Assembly: GCF_003597395.2 (NCBI RefSeq)
Contig: NC_133770.1
Location: forward strand, 296,555,398-296,619,397
DNA length: 64,000 nucleotides
Source: Chelonoidis abingdonii
Taxonomy: Eukaryota; Chordata; Testudines; Testudinidae
Direction: 5' to 3'
A program made the position numbers and the translations under genes. The notes under the pieces were generated by a model that saw only the letters and a list, made by a program, of their open reading frames with translations, was not told where the DNA came from and did no database searches. The number at the start of each line of letters is the position of its first letter. Positions within the stretch are counted from its first letter, which is position 1. This document shows, piece after piece, positions 10,376 to 22,645 of the stretch.

Positions 10376-12099
10376 TAAGAAGGTACACAGACCTACAATT
10401 TTCTAATCTAAAGTCAGATGACTTCTCCAATAGTTCATTCCACATCCATTCAGTCATTAGCTTGTCCGCTTTGACCTTCAAAAAGGGCTCAATTCTTATG
10501 GGATTTATTTGTGATGTTAATACCTCTTCAGTAGGAACTGGAACTTCGGAACAGACTTCCTCCAAACACACCAGCTTCACACAGGCCAGCAAGCACTTGC
10601 ATATAATAATGACTTTTGTTCACTATCATCTTGCACTAGTTTCAAATCATTGACCTAGATGTGAAAACTCCTCATCCTTTTTACTAAATCCCTGAGTCAT
10701 CCAACAGCCCGAGAGTAGCAGTTAATAAACTGCTTAGCAAGATTCACATCTCTTTTAGCTGACCTGTACTTCTACTTGTTACATGATTCTTTCTGTTAGG
10801 AAAACCCATGGGTAACACTGTTTCCTAATACTGAGCACTGTGAAAACGGCAGCTGAGAATAGTGTGAAACTACTACCCTGCCCCTGATTTCTATCCATGA
10901 AAGTTCTGAGAAGAAGGGAAAAAAATGTTCAGGAACTTCAGCAATTCATTTTGTTTTTGAACTGCGGGGATGTTCTGGGTCAGCCCTGTGGTGTCAAGTC
11001 TTGGTTCTCAAATGGAGTAGACTGTAGAGATGAAGGAGAATAAGACCACAGTAGGTTTCTGGGGTTCTCTTTGCCTCTAATTTGCCCGTCTCAGTTTGGG
11101 ACACTGTCTTGTTTGTGTTTGTGAATGTAATGCTAGTGAAAAGTGCTTCACTGACAGCTCTAGGGAATGAAGTCCTCTACTGATCCACATACCAAGGGTG
11201 GCCCCAGAGCAAGCTTTCGCCAGAAACTGACTATTGGTGGGTCTCTCTTCTGGCTCAGAGGGACAATTTCCAAGGGATTTCAGTCTCCAGGCCCATTCAG
11301 TCCTTGGTTTCTCAGCTGAGACTGCCAACAAGGGGTGGGTGAGTGTGTCTGTGTCTGTGTGTGTGCACAATCTTTGTTGTGTCTTGGGTATTGATTGGTC
11401 CTACTAAATTTCTTTCACAGAGGCCTCCTATAATAACAAGACACAATCAACCTTTAGATGGTTTGAATTGGTGACCTCAAATTAAAAGGCTTTACAGTCC
11501 ATTTGCAATCCCGAAGCCACACATCCCTCCTGGCTTATTTTCCTTGTATGTACAAGTCAGAAGTCGCTTGCCAAGCAGCAGTTCTTGGGTAACAGGTTGG
11601 CAGTGTAAATGCAATGTACCCATCTCCACCAACTGAAGGCGACATCCCTGAGTTCATTCACTGATCTGCTCCCATAAAAGCCTAGCATGGCAAGGTGTGG
11701 GAACAATGCGTCTGCTCTTCATCAGTCTCCAGGGGGCATGTATGAGGATGCTCCCTAAGCTGCTCTCTGATTCTTATCTAGTAAACAGAGAAGATGGCAT
11801 AGGGATGCTGTGTACGAGGAGAGACCCTGGGCACTGAACACATGGGGCCCTCTGCTTGACAGGAGCAAATCAGCAGAGCTTTGTTGAATTCAGTGGAGCT
11901 AAACTTATCTCCACCAGTTGAAGAGCTGGACTGGGGTCCACCATACTTTGCTGCAATGAGTACTAAATGCTGCTCGCCTCACCCACTTATTTTTTTCAAC
12001 TCCTGCTTGGTCCGCAGAATACAAATATTGGAGAACCACTACCCTAGACTTTGCCAATCCCTAGATACATGTTTTCTATACACATACATACACATGCAC
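10376..12099. other. Unassigned sequence
   Basis: No gene seen. A short imperfect TG-rich tract lies at 11337-11367. No repeat family is recognised. Confidence 0.4.
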
Positions 12100-12244
12100 A
12101 CCAAGGATAGCTCAGTGGTTTGAACATTGGCCTGCTAAACCCAGGGTTATGACCTCAATCCTTGAGGGGGCCATTTGGGGATTGGTCCTGCTTTGAGTAG
12201 GGGGTTGGACTAGATGATCCCTTCCAACCCTAATAATCTATGAA
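12100..12244 (+). mobile_element. tRNA-derived turtle SINE, short form
   Basis: Head with A box TAGCTCAGTGG (12109-12119) and a B-box-like GGGTTATGACCTCAATCC. The body lacks the 'ctggggcaaaaat' segment seen in the copies at 4.9 and 19.9 kb. The 3' tail is 'gatcccttccaaccctaataatctatga', i.e. a CR1 tctatga-type end rather than the 'ggagatat..atctcc' type of the other two copies. This suggests a different subfamily or LINE partner. Confidence 0.9.
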
Positions 12245-13083
12245 AGCCATCCCATAAATTTCTGTATTAGAAAATTCATGGTACATTTCAAACCACTAGT
12301 TACATTGATTTTATCTGCCATGTGCAGATGCCACTAACTTTCAGTGAGATTGCTGTCATATACTTCAGAATTGAGTGGGAGACTAAACCAAGGACCAATA
12401 ACCAAAAATGAACACAGTCAGTGGCAGGAACAAGCTGTATTGATCAGGACGTACTATCGAGGTTTTATTGCTACCTTTTGGGGATGACCCTGGAAAATCA
12501 TTTGCTCTAGAGTATGGGTTATGTGGCTCCCCAAAACTTGTAGCAGTAAATACTTAATAGCCTGTACCCCACACACATTCTACGTCCTCCGTGCATCCAC
12601 ACCCATCACTATTCTTCCCATGCAACATAACAGAACCTCAGGCGATAAATACATTAAATACAAGCTGGTTATTGGAATCTGCAGCAAAGTGCAAAGCTTT
12701 AATATGTGCAACTTGAGCTGATACTCATCCCTCTGAGCCCTTTTCACATAGGAGAGATAATTGGTAGTGTCAGTGAGTGTAAGTAGGACAAGCTGCAGGG
12801 ACATTAAGACTGAAATATGAGCTTTGCGTTTCTGTGTGTGAGTGTATGTATGTATTAGCTCCACCAACTGGTGCAGACCTGTATTACACTATTCCAATGT
12901 GGAAGCAAGTATAGGAAAAGATGGTCTCTATTTCAGAGTGGCGATGGGGAAATTTCCAAGGTGTCATGGCTTGCATTTGGTTCAGCTGGTTAGCTAAACA
13001 TTAGCTGAGACTGCTATGGTTTCACTTCAAGAACAGGCTGTCTATAGACCCAGTCCAGCTTCAGTTGGCTTTAATGAGATACT
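12245..13083. other. Unassigned sequence
   Basis: No gene or repeat that I can name. Confidence 0.4.
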
Positions 13084-13209
13084 CACATGCTTAAATTTAA
13101 ACATACACTCTGCTGGATGAAGGCCTAAATACCTTTCTCCAAGACAGATTTTTAGTGGTTAGATCACAGGCCTGGGAGCTGGTCTGGAGACCTGGGTCCT
13201 GTTCTTGGG
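13084..13209 (+). repeat. Local duplication, copy 1
   Basis: About 90% identical to 15182-15313. The match covers both the start of a MIR and about 60 bp of non-MIR sequence before it (cacatgcttaaattt...ctctgctggatgaaggcc), so the two copies arose by duplication rather than by two independent MIR insertions. Confidence 0.7.
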
Positions 13210-13385
13210 TCTGCCACTGACATACTTTGTGAGCTTCTCAGTTCTCTTAACCTTGGTGGTGATACTTCCCCACCTCACAGAAACATTGTGAGAAGGAACT
13301 CCTTCATGTTTGTAAAGTGCTTTGAGCTCCTCAGCTGAAAGGTGCTGTCAAAGTGAAAATGATTTATTCTATAATAATGATTATT
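13149..13385 (+). mobile_element. MIR SINE
   Basis: Follows the MIR layout: 'agtggttagatcaca..cctgggagctggtctggagacctgggtcctgttct', 'ctgccactgacat', 'cctcacagaaacattgtgaga', then 'gtaaagtgctttgagctcctcagctgaaaggtgctgtcaa' and an AATAATGATTATTATT tail. Confidence 0.85.
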
Positions 13386-15181
13386 ATTGCAGTGGCAGCT
13401 GCATTTCACATATCATTTTTGTGCTTCCTGCCCCAGCTGAAATAAAGGTGGCTGGAGGGTTGTAAGAATGAAACTGAAGAAAGCAAGCTGACCAACTCAT
13501 AAAAACTTCATCAAAGGGATGGTATGTGGAATGAGTATGTGGCCATCGCATTCCAGGATTGTTCACACTGACTTGATTTTCATAGCTCTGTCTGGCAAGC
13601 ACTAGTGAACTTTGCAGAAAAAGACGGAGTCCTGTGTTTGTTTTGGGGCATCTTAGACAAAACTTTCCACAAGCATTTAACTCCAGTTTAAAAAGGAATT
13701 TGTTTCAGCCACGGAGATGGCCCCCTTTTGCGTTTGGTCACCTCTTAAGCTCACACGTGGGTAGCACATTTTAAACTCCTTTGCACTGGGAGTGGGATGG
13801 GATGTTGTGTCACCCAATGGGGAGGCAGAATTCTCCAAACCCCACACTACAATCCTGGAACAGAGGCAATTAAAGAAGTCTGGCTATGATCTGATGGCGC
13901 CATTAGCAGATAAAACTTGACACACACACAGAGAACTACTTTCAGTGACTACAGTGAGAGAAAATGGAATGTGAACTCTGCTCCCAGCCTGTACATTTTG
14001 CAGCAGCCTGATTTTGTTTGGCCCTCAGAAGAAACACTGAATATTATTTTCTAAGATTCCCTATTCCATTTTCGCTGCACTTTCTCCTTGAACTGCTCCT
14101 TTCAAAACCCCAGGGACTCCTTCTGACTATAAGAATTATTCTCATCCAATCCAGAAAGAGAAATAATACCATGTGACTAAATGACCAATCACAACTAACC
14201 AAAACAGCCTGAATTTTGAATGTTGAGTAGCAACTCCAGACCTCCCAAGTAAAGTGGGATTTCTCCCTGTGGGTTCTCAGACCCTCCTATAGGTCTCCAG
14301 GGACAGCCCAGAGCTGATAGGAAAATCACCATCTCATTGGCTGCTTTCCTTATTCCTCCGCGTCTTGGGGAAGGGCAGCCAGTCACAGCTGCTGCATGAG
14401 TTGAGGGACAGCCTGGTAGCAGCTGTATGACGCTTCCCCATGTTAAATGACTGGTACATTCCTGGAGCTCTCAGAGCCAGCTGGGAGGCTCTGTAGCGTT
14501 TCTTCTGTCTTAAAGTGACATGCCCTCCCTCCCAAGCCTGGCAGAAAAGTGACAATCCTCCCATAACTGCCTCTCTCAGGTCTCCTGCCTGCCTGCTTCT
14601 GAAGGTGAGGAAAGGGGGTGCATGAAACTGAAATGCCTATGCCAGGAGTAGGAAAGTGGTTGCTGCGGCAACCTTAGAAAATATTTGGATCGGTACCTTT
14701 CAGACTCCTCCTCGGAGGCTGCTAACTCATTGCATGGCTTTGAAAGGAAGACGAGGACAGATTGGGCTGAGTTGGGGGAGCAGGGGCACCACAAAGACTG
14801 GAGAATAGGATCTCAGAGGCCCGAGCAGGGTCAGCCTGGAATGCAGGAAATGAAGGGAGATAGCTTAATTGTCTACCAATGCCGAAAGGGGTGTTCTAAA
14901 GAGGTCATGGATTAGTTACTCTGATTAGTTAAGGAGGATGGAACGAGAAGTAACAGACTGGGGATGCGGCAGGGGACATAGTAAGACAAGAATGGTTACA
15001 TATTAAGGAAGACTTCATAATCATTCAATGCAAAGCCACATCTCCACCTCCTGCAGGAAAACCCATGAGTAGAGCCTAACCAGGAAGAAATCTCATGCCA
15101 GAAATTTCTTCCCAGTGGTTCCTTTGAGGGCAGGTTTTGCTCTCCTGTCAAACAGAGGGCTGACCACCCACTTCAGGAATC
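13386..15181. other. Unassigned sequence
   Basis: No gene or recognised repeat. Short open frames at 14.2-14.9 kb overlap on both strands with no motif. Confidence 0.4.
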
Positions 15182-15313
15182 CACATGCTTAAATTTATAC
15201 ATATGCTCTGCTGGATGAAGGCCCAAATATCTTTCTCCAAGATAGATTTTTTAGTGGTTAGATCACAGCCCTGGGAGCTGGTCTGGAAACGTGGGTCCTC
15301 TTCTTGGGTCTTG
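15182..15313 (+). repeat. Local duplication, copy 2 (with MIR 5' part)
   Basis: Second copy of the segment at 13084-13209. It stops within the MIR 5' third, right after 'ttcttgggtct', and continues into unrelated sequence. Confidence 0.7.
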
Positions 15314-15428
15314 ATGGTGCATCAGAGGGAAGCAACAGCCACCATCCATAAGGAGACCCCATGTCCCTGCATCAGTGGTGGGTCTCCAGTAGCCAAATCC
15401 TGGCCTAGTGGTGGTGGATGGACTAAAT

Positions 15429-15741
15429 CAATGCTTCTTAACCTTTTGAGGTTGGTAATCCCTTATTCGAAGTCAAACATTTTCTTAAGTCCCTGACATT
15501 TGCTGTAAATTTAAGAATACAAAACTGTATTAGCGATAATGTACAATTGATTCATGTGTATGTTTTGAGAGGTTCTCAGAGTGTCCTAGACCCGAAAGAA
15601 GGATGGGTAGGGAGTGGGGAAACCAGAAGGGTTTATTTGCTTTAGACTGAAATAACATTTCAATGCCTTGCAACTTACTTGATTACCTTAATTTTGTGAC
15701 CATCTCTCTGGGGATCACGACCCACAAGTTGAGAAATACTG
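15429..15741 (+). mobile_element. hAT-like non-autonomous element
   Basis: Ends caatgcttcttaacctttt (left) and caagttgagaaatactg (right) are degraded inverted repeats of the CAGTG-CTTCTCAACC type typical of hAT elements. The 8-bp flanks (gactaaat / agccagat) match only 4 of 8, so the copy is old or one edge is misplaced. Confidence 0.65.
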
Positions 15742-15805
15742 AGCCAGATGACCTACTCTCAAACCATATGACTGCTTGAGTTGACACCAGCAGTTCTGTG
15801 AATCA

Positions 15806-16137
15806 GATACATAAGAATGGCCATACTGGGTCAGACCAAAGGTCCATCTAGCCCAGTATCCTGTCTTCTGACAGCAGCCAATGCCAGGTGCCCCAGAGGG
15901 AATGAACAGAACAGGTAATCATTGAGTGATCCATCCTCTTTTGCCCATTCCCAACTTCTGGCAAACAGAGGCTAGGGACACTTCAGTTTTGCATCCTTGC
16001 CCATCCTGGCTAATAGCCATTGATGGTCCTATCCTCCAGGCACTTATCTAGTTCTTTTTTGAACTCTGTTATAGCCTTGGCCTTCACAACATCCTCTGGC
16101 AAAGAGTTCCACAGGTTGACTGTGTGTTGTGTGAAGA
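15806..16137 (-). mobile_element. CR1-type LINE 3' region
   Basis: Contains the turtle block 'cataagaatggccatactgggtcagaccaaaggtccat..agcccagtatcctgtct' at its left (3') end and 'ggcaaagagttccacaggttgactgtg' near its right end, all read on the minus strand. A closely related copy lies at 45474-45746. Confidence 0.85.
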
Positions 16138-17893
16138 AAATAAGTCCAAAAGCATATTGAGATGCTTTGTTAGAAGCTGGGCATGGGGCATAAGCAGAAT
16201 GAGCAATGTACCTCAGGGTAACTGTATCCTTCGTTGGTTGGTACGATTAAACTGCACATTTAATAGCCTTAGATATATATTTGTTTTACATGAGTGCAAA
16301 ATCCAACTAATCTAATTGGCTAATTCACTCGGGAGTTGCTCACAATGGGCCTTAAACTGTACATAAACAATCGTTAAATTATTAGATATCAGAAAGATCT
16401 GCAACTGCATTTTTAATATAAAGTAAAATGAGAGCTTGGAGAGCCAATTATTATTATTATTTTTTAAGCAACCTTATTATCTCTACGAGAACCCTGCTCA
16501 GGAGACAAGAGTTCCCATTAGAAAATCAGTAGCCGTGCTGCTCTGATAGCTGCAGTAACCTGACTAGTTTTAATTAGTGCTCAGGAAAGATCAATCCTCT
16601 CCCCTCAGCCAGTCAACCCTTAATTCCAGTGGAATTCTGTGCATTATTATTGCCTGAAGAACATGAAATCCTGAGCAGCAGAAGTTCTGTGGCGGGTTAT
16701 TTTATTGCCACTGCAATGGCGCTAGCTGCTCAGAGCTAGGAGCAGAGGCACTGGTGATGGGCAACCCTCTGAAGTGATGGGTAGTGACCCCACTGTATCT
16801 TGACAGAAAATCGGCAGCCTTTTGAGAAAGGGACTGTCTTTATGACTAAATGTCTGTACATCACCTAACACATCAGGGTTCTGATTGGAGACTGTAGGTG
16901 CTACAGTAACCCAAACTAACAATAAGAAAAGTTTCTGAGGCATTAGCTTTTGAGTCCTTCTATTTGGTTAGTTACTTCTCGTCCACCTCTAGTCCCAGGT
17001 TCAGCTGAATTCAGTGGGAACAATGGGAAAGCAAAGCACGTGAGTACATTTTTTTCAGGATCTGAGAGCATAGTAATACAAGATACAAGAAGAGGAAGGA
17101 GGATGTGGGAAACAGTGACGGGATCATGAGGTTGAGTCATTACATGTGGCAATTTGCAGCACCAAAGGGTATTTTGTTTTGTTTTTTAAGATATAAATAA
17201 ACCAGAGGTTTTAATGATATCAGCAATCCCAGCTGGCCAGCTGCAGAACTATTATCAGCGAGCAATTGATCATAGGCATCACGGTAGAAGTGGGTTCTTC
17301 CTCCTGTTTCTGAAAATCAGGATCACTTTTTGTCCTCTTTGCTTCCTAGTCTGAAGCCTTCCTGACAAGTTCTGCCAGTTTCAGAAGGCTGATCACCTGC
17401 AGGTTTACTGTAGAGCCTCTCCTCTAGCCAGTCTGTCACTGCAGAAGTTATTCCAATGCTCTGTGAATCTGTTACCCCATCTCCTCCTCACCACCACTGC
17501 ATGCATGGACTGGACCTCTGCAGTATCAGTCTTTTTCCTCCACTTGCACTCAGCACATAGTTCCCCATTTCTTGCCTCCTTGAGTTCTCCCAAGGAGTGT
17601 AGCTACTGTTCAGGTCCCTTTGATCTTTTTTGCCAGAAAGAAAATCAACTGGCATTTGCTCTGAATGGGTGCTGATCTTCAGCCAGTTCCCAGATGTAAT
17701 GACTCTGCAGTTATAACAGGAGTGTAAACTTATTTTTGTCAGTGAAGTGAGCGGCTCTGACTCAAAGACTCAAACAGAACTATTGATGAGGATGGTGCCG
17801 TTTTTAAGGTCACTTTTCTGACCCTACCTGCACTTTCAAAAAGAAATGAACCAGCCACAGAACAAACCAAAAACGGAGTTAACAAGAGTAAGG
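16138..17893. other. Unassigned sequence
   Basis: No gene or recognised repeat except a short ATT-rich tract at 16449-16463. Confidence 0.4.
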
Positions 17894-18165
17894 CTAACGG
17901 TATGTCTACACCGCAGCAAGACACCCGCAGCTGGCCTGTGGCAGCCGACTCAGGCTTGCAGGGCTCAGGTGAAGGGGATGTTTAATTGTGGTATAGAACC
18001 TCAGACTGCAGCCCAAGCTCTGAGGCCCTCCCTCCTTGCAGGGTCCTAGAGTCCAAGACCCAGCCTGAGACCAAAAGTCTACATTGCAATTAAATACCCC
18101 GGAGCCTGAGCCCGAGTGAGCTGGCACACGCCAGTCGTGGGTTTCTGACTGCAGTGTAGAGAGAG
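17894..18165 (+). mobile_element. TIR element with internal palindromes
   Basis: Left end 'aacggtatgtctacaccgcag', right end 'ctgcagtgtagagagagc'. Inside, 'gcagggctcaggtgaaggg..tgtttaattgtggtatag' is mirrored by 'ctacattgcaattaaatacccc..cctgagccc', giving sub-terminal inverted repeats. The end motif (ggtatgtctacac) is shared with the element at 7472-7657, suggesting related transposon families. Confidence 0.65.
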
Positions 18166-18250
18166 CCGAAGTGACTTGCTCAAAGTCACACTACAAATAT
18201 AAATAGCAGAGCTGGGGCTAAAACTCAAATCCTGACTCCATATCTTCTGC
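18166..18250 (-). mobile_element. MIR SINE fragment
   Basis: Reverse-complement MIR core: 'gaagtgacttgctcaaagtcacac', 'agcagagctggggctaaaactcaaatcctgactcc'. Confidence 0.7.
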
Positions 18251-18914
18251 TTATCACACAAAAAAGCTTTCCTCCATCATAACTGATTGCCTCCAGGTCT
18301 TGTCTATGAAAGTTTTCCATCCTCTAGTGCCCAGCACTGAACAGAAGTGTATGAGATATGCATACTGATGTCTTCTGGTGGAAAGAAAGTTAAAAAATAA
18401 AAGAGCTAACAAGATGGATTTGCACCTCAAACAGTGATGCCTTTATTAAAAATGATCTGATAATTCATTAATAATCTATATTATTTATTAATGCTACTGG
18501 ATGCAAGGCTTCACATTACAATAATGCAAATTCATAGTGTTATGATGTATCTGACAATTACAGAAATGTACAGTATTAGTTAAAGCATAGGAACTAGTGC
18601 TAAATTATTAATTGGATGCATTTTTGCAACCTGTCAGGAAGTTAATTTTCTAGATGCTTTTCTGCAGTTTCAGAACAAGTGGTCACATTTCTTCAGACCG
18701 TGTTGGCCTGTGCTGAGAGTTCTGACAGGTGGGTGTTGGGAAAGATTTGAAAGTGGGGGTGGGGAAGTTGTGATTGTTAAAGTCCAGAGCTAAATTCCCA
18801 AGTCCACAAAGTTTGTGGATTTCCCCAAGTGCAAGTGTGGGGGACCTTGGCTTGGCATATGGCATGTTACTGTATCTCCCAAAAGGTGTCCAGAAATGAC
18901 TGGGTATCCACGCT
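18251..18914. other. Unassigned sequence
   Basis: No gene or recognised repeat. Confidence 0.4.
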
Positions 18915-19010
18915 ATGTGTCTATACTGTAATGTCTAGCACAACGGGATCCTGACTTGATTGAGGGCTTTAGACCCTGTTGTAAAATAAATGTTAACAAT
19001 AATAATCAAA
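18915..19010 (+). repeat. Ancient interspersed repeat, 3' part
   Basis: Reads 'ctgtaatgtctagcacaacgggatcctgacttgattgagggct' and ends in AATAATAAT. It belongs with the copies at 43480-43575 and 44832-44965 (same strand) and 22505-22645, 23950-24062 and 24160-24270 (opposite strand). Family name not assigned. Confidence 0.55.
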
Positions 19011-19687
19011 TAGACAAGCAATCAGCAGTTTCCTACCGTGGTTAGACTCGGTGTGCATCCCCCACGCAGTGAGCTAAAATCCATCACTGCTTTGGGGTGG
19101 CATAGGCAGACTTTTCCTCCAAGCTCTACGCTTCGGGCAAAGTCTTGTATTTCTGCTGCTGCTGAATCCTTGATTCTTCCAGGAGCCCAAGTCTGTCCTA
19201 ATCAGTAGCAATTAGTTGTGGGCAGCAGCCATGCCACTTGCTCTGTCTCACTGGTGCACACAGTAAGCCAAAAGGGACCTGTGCCCCAACAGAGCAAAGT
19301 GCAGCCATGCAGAGCTTGTCTCAGCTGAGAGCTGCTCCATGTACACCATGTAGGCGACATGGCCTGTGAGTTTTATACAGAGTTTGATAATTAGAGCCAA
19401 ACACCAAGCTCAACTGTGCAGACCCTCGTGGGTTATTTAGAAGTGCCAGTTCATTGCTAGCATAGAGCAGACATGGTCCTGATCCACACACATAACACCC
19501 CCCACCACTATACCAGATCATTACTAGCATAAGACACATGGTCCCAAAACACCTCTGTTCTACTCCTGCATGGCACCAGATGCATCGTGGCCATGATATT
19601 CACACGACTGTTGGTCTGTGTTGGACTTCTGGAGTTTAGCAAGAGGAAACAGCAGACCAACCCTTTTTCTCCTAGATAGAACTTGAG
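19011..19687. other. Unassigned sequence
   Basis: No gene or recognised repeat. Confidence 0.4.
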
Positions 19688-19745
19688 GGCCAGATCCTCA
19701 GCTGTTGTGAATCTGCCAACCTCCCACTGAAGTCAGTCAAGTGGA
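19688..19745 (+). mobile_element. Half of a 'cagatcctcagctg' TIR element
   Basis: Begins with ggccagatcctcagctgttg, the terminal motif of the complete small elements at 25303-25357 and 37822-37926. The opposite end is not found nearby. Confidence 0.45.
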
Positions 19746-19816
19746 GGCATTTCTAAAGGCCATGAGAGGAGCGTGGGGAGATATTCTAAATTGTGAAACA
19801 TTTTATAAATAATCAA

Positions 19817-20032
19817 GGGGGAGGGATAGCTCAGTGGTTTGAGTATTTCCGCCCCCCCCCCCGCCAAATCCAGGGTTGTGAGCTCAATCCTTGAGGGTGC
19901 CATTTAGGGATCTGGGGCAAAAATCTGTCAGGCACAATACTTGGTCCTGCTGTGAAGGTAGGAGACTGGACTCAATAACTTTCAAGGTGCTTTGTAGTTC
20001 TAGGAGATTGTTATATCTCCATATATAATATA
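19817..20032 (+). mobile_element. tRNA-derived turtle SINE with C-tract
   Basis: Full-length layout: A box TAGCTCAGTGG, B box GGTTGTGAGCTCAATCC, 'ccatttagggatctggggcaaaaatc' body, and 'agttctaggagattgttatatctcc' 3' tail. The segment between the boxes that normally reads like 'cattggcctgctaaac' is replaced by a run of about 11 C residues (19851-19862). Confidence 0.92.
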
Positions 20033-21924
20033 ATTTATTTTGGACATCTTATCATTTGAGTGTCTGCAGATCTGCACTGGATACAGAGTAGGACAAGTTG
20101 TCAGTAACCCATCTCTCTCTCCTGGAACAGGAATTGTTTTTCTAAATTTGCAATAAAGTCTTGGATTTTACCTGTGCTCTCTTGAATTTGAACAATCTCC
20201 CATGGCGAGCCCAGAACCCCTCCTGCTTTATAAAGTGTTGAAAGTTGTACCATACTGTTTGTTAGTATAAACATATTGTTTCCTTGGAATTGCAGGAAGA
20301 TCTTGGCTTTGACCTAGTGGCATAACAATTAGATATTTGGAATGCACCTGTTATTCAGGCGGGGGTTGGGAGGCTCTTGTGGAGCTAAACTGACCATGAA
20401 TGGTGTCAGAGAGAAATTGCTAGTTTGTCATTGTATAAAGATAGGATCATAGATGAGAAGAAGAACTGGAAATAAATATCCCAAGCACATAAAACAGATA
20501 TCCTCTGCCTTGGTACCTGTATGGCCTCCATCACAGTAGCACAGCTACACTTTCTCCAACCCAGTCACTCTCTCTCTCTTCCTTTCCAACTAGTAGCAGT
20601 AGCTTGATTAACTGATGAGGTTTTGGGTTGTTGCTTGTTTATGGGTTGTTTGGTTTGAATAAGTAGCTGCTTTGTATGCGTGAAGAAATACTGTGAAAAC
20701 CTGAGGGCATCCTTCAGCCAAGCCCTTAGCCCCCAAACACTTAGGAATTTAGTGTAGTTCACCCTCATATTAATTCTTTGGCTCGCTGGTTACCCCAGAG
20801 CACTCTGCTGTTGTTTCACCCTTTTGTACAGCCCTCTCCCAGCATTCTTTGCCCTGATTGCTGGTGCTTCAAATCTGGGAGAGACAGCCAGCTGCAGTTG
20901 CAAAGTAGCCCTTTTTTAATTTGATTGCTGCAGTTTGTATCTCCCGGCTGCTTTCCAGCTAGTAAGTTTTTCAGCATCTTTCTTTCCCTCACTGAAGTAG
21001 AGGTGAAATGTAATTACAGCTATCTCCCCTGGGATGATGTAGCATACAAAACTATCTGTCTGCATCAAAACAGGAAGTCCTTTAATTTGATAACATGTAA
21101 TAGATCCCCCTCTTCCCCACCCCCCCATCCCAGTTCAACCATGGCCGACACTAAAAACCAGAACCAAAACTTTGGATCCAAACTCTTCTGAACTTTAGTA
21201 AAACTTTGAATCTGCATTTTGTGGTGTGGCCCCATCTCTGCTTAAATATCAGCATTCACTTTTGACCCTGGTTCAGATCCTCTCAAGGACCAGGCAATAG
21301 GAAACCTTCAAAGCACACAAGCCCATGAAAAATACGGTAGAATGATATACTTTAAAGGTTGGTGGGTGCCATTAAATACCCTTTGCTATAGCAAGTGAAA
21401 ACATACAAGTGTCCGGCTCTCTCTTGATGCAGCCATATTGCCTTGTGCTATGATCCTATTTAATATCAAAGGCTAGGGAAGGCCCCAAGGAAAGCTGTGT
21501 CTGGCAGGCAGCGGTGTTAGCAGCTCAGTAGCTGGTACTCTTCTCGCTGTCAATGCTGATCCAGTGACCCATCATGGTCTTCAGGGTCCCTGTGTGCTTG
21601 TTTTGGATGAAATATAACAAAGAGGTCCTGGCAAGTTGTGGCCACTAATGAGCCCACCTGGCACTTTTTGTAACAGTTCACTCTGTGTTAACTCTGGTCT
21701 CTTAGTTGGGGCCTCACTGGTAATTACTTAGAGCATAGTTACCAGTTTGGTCTTATCAATTTGGCTCTAATGGTTATCTCTGTAATTACCAGTTTTGGGG
21801 TAATTATATTCTGCACTTCACGTCCTGTCTCAAACTGTTGTATAGGGTTGCTGGCTGCCCTATTCCATCCCAGGGATACATTCTTAAAGCGCGGTACACA
21901 CACTGATTAATCCTCTTTCCTTTT
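20033..21924. other. Unassigned sequence
   Basis: No gene or recognised repeat. Open frames up to 88 codons overlap on both strands. Confidence 0.4.
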
Positions 21925-22085
21925 GAGATGGGAAAGTGTTGTTATTCCTAGTCCATACATAGGTAAACTGAGGCATGGGGCAGCTGAAGTGACTTGCCCA
22001 AGGTCACAGAGCAAGTCAGTGTCAGAGCCAGGAGTAGAACTCAAGAGTTCATGCCTCCTACTACTGTGCTTAGTCCATCCATGAT
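21925..22085 (-). mobile_element. MIR SINE
   Basis: Reverse-complement MIR: 'taggtaaactgaggcatggggcagctgaagtgacttgcccaaggtcacagagcaagtcagtgtcagagccaggagtagaactcaa'. Confidence 0.85.
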
Positions 22086-22114
22086 AGTGGAGTGATCCTG
22101 GTAAGTACAGTGTA

Positions 22115-22170
22115 GTTTGTCAATGTCTGTAACGTGCTTTGAGATTCTTTGGAATGAAAGGCTTTAGGGG
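22115..22170 (+). mobile_element. MIR 3' fragment
   Basis: 'gtaacgtgctttgagattctttggaatgaaaggc' matches the MIR 3' segment in the opposite orientation to the neighbouring MIR at 21925-22085. Confidence 0.55.
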
Positions 22171-22379
22171 CTCAGTCCAGCAACTCTTACTCAATTGAGT
22201 CATCTCCATGCTGCACCACCCAACCTGGGCCTTCTATAAATAGATAATTCTTTTCTGATGCAGCACGTGTATTTGTAATTTCATAACTGATTTATTTTCT
22301 ATTTTTGCCTAGCTTATGTACTTCAAGTGCACCTCCCACCATGATACCTAAATGCAAGCAAGCCACACTGCAGGAATCA

Positions 22380-22458
22380 CTGGGTGAAATTCTAAGCTCT
22401 GTCTTATGCAGGTCAGACCAGATGATCCCTTCTAGCCTTAACACCTATGAATCTATCT
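22380..22458 (+). mobile_element. CR1 3' terminal fragment
   Basis: 'gcaggtcagaccagatgatcccttctagccttaacacctatgaatctat' is a typical CR1 3' end. Confidence 0.75.
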
Positions 22459-22504
22459 GCAGAAGAAACTTTTCTCCATTACTCTGCCAGAGGTCTCAAC
22501 CTGA

Positions 22505-22645
22505 TACTTACTTATTATCAGTATTATGGTAGTGCCTCCCAGCCCCAGTCATGAACCAGGACCCTGCTGTGCTAGGCCCTGTAAACATAGAGCAGAGACT
22601 GTCTGCCCCCAAAGAGCTTACAGTCCAAGTACACTACATAAGGGC
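22505..22645 (-). repeat. Ancient interspersed repeat copy
   Basis: 'ttattatcagtattatggtagtgcctcccagccccagtcatgaaccaggaccctgctgtgctaggccctgta..aaagagcttacagtccaag'. Two more copies in the same orientation follow within 2 kb. Confidence 0.6.
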
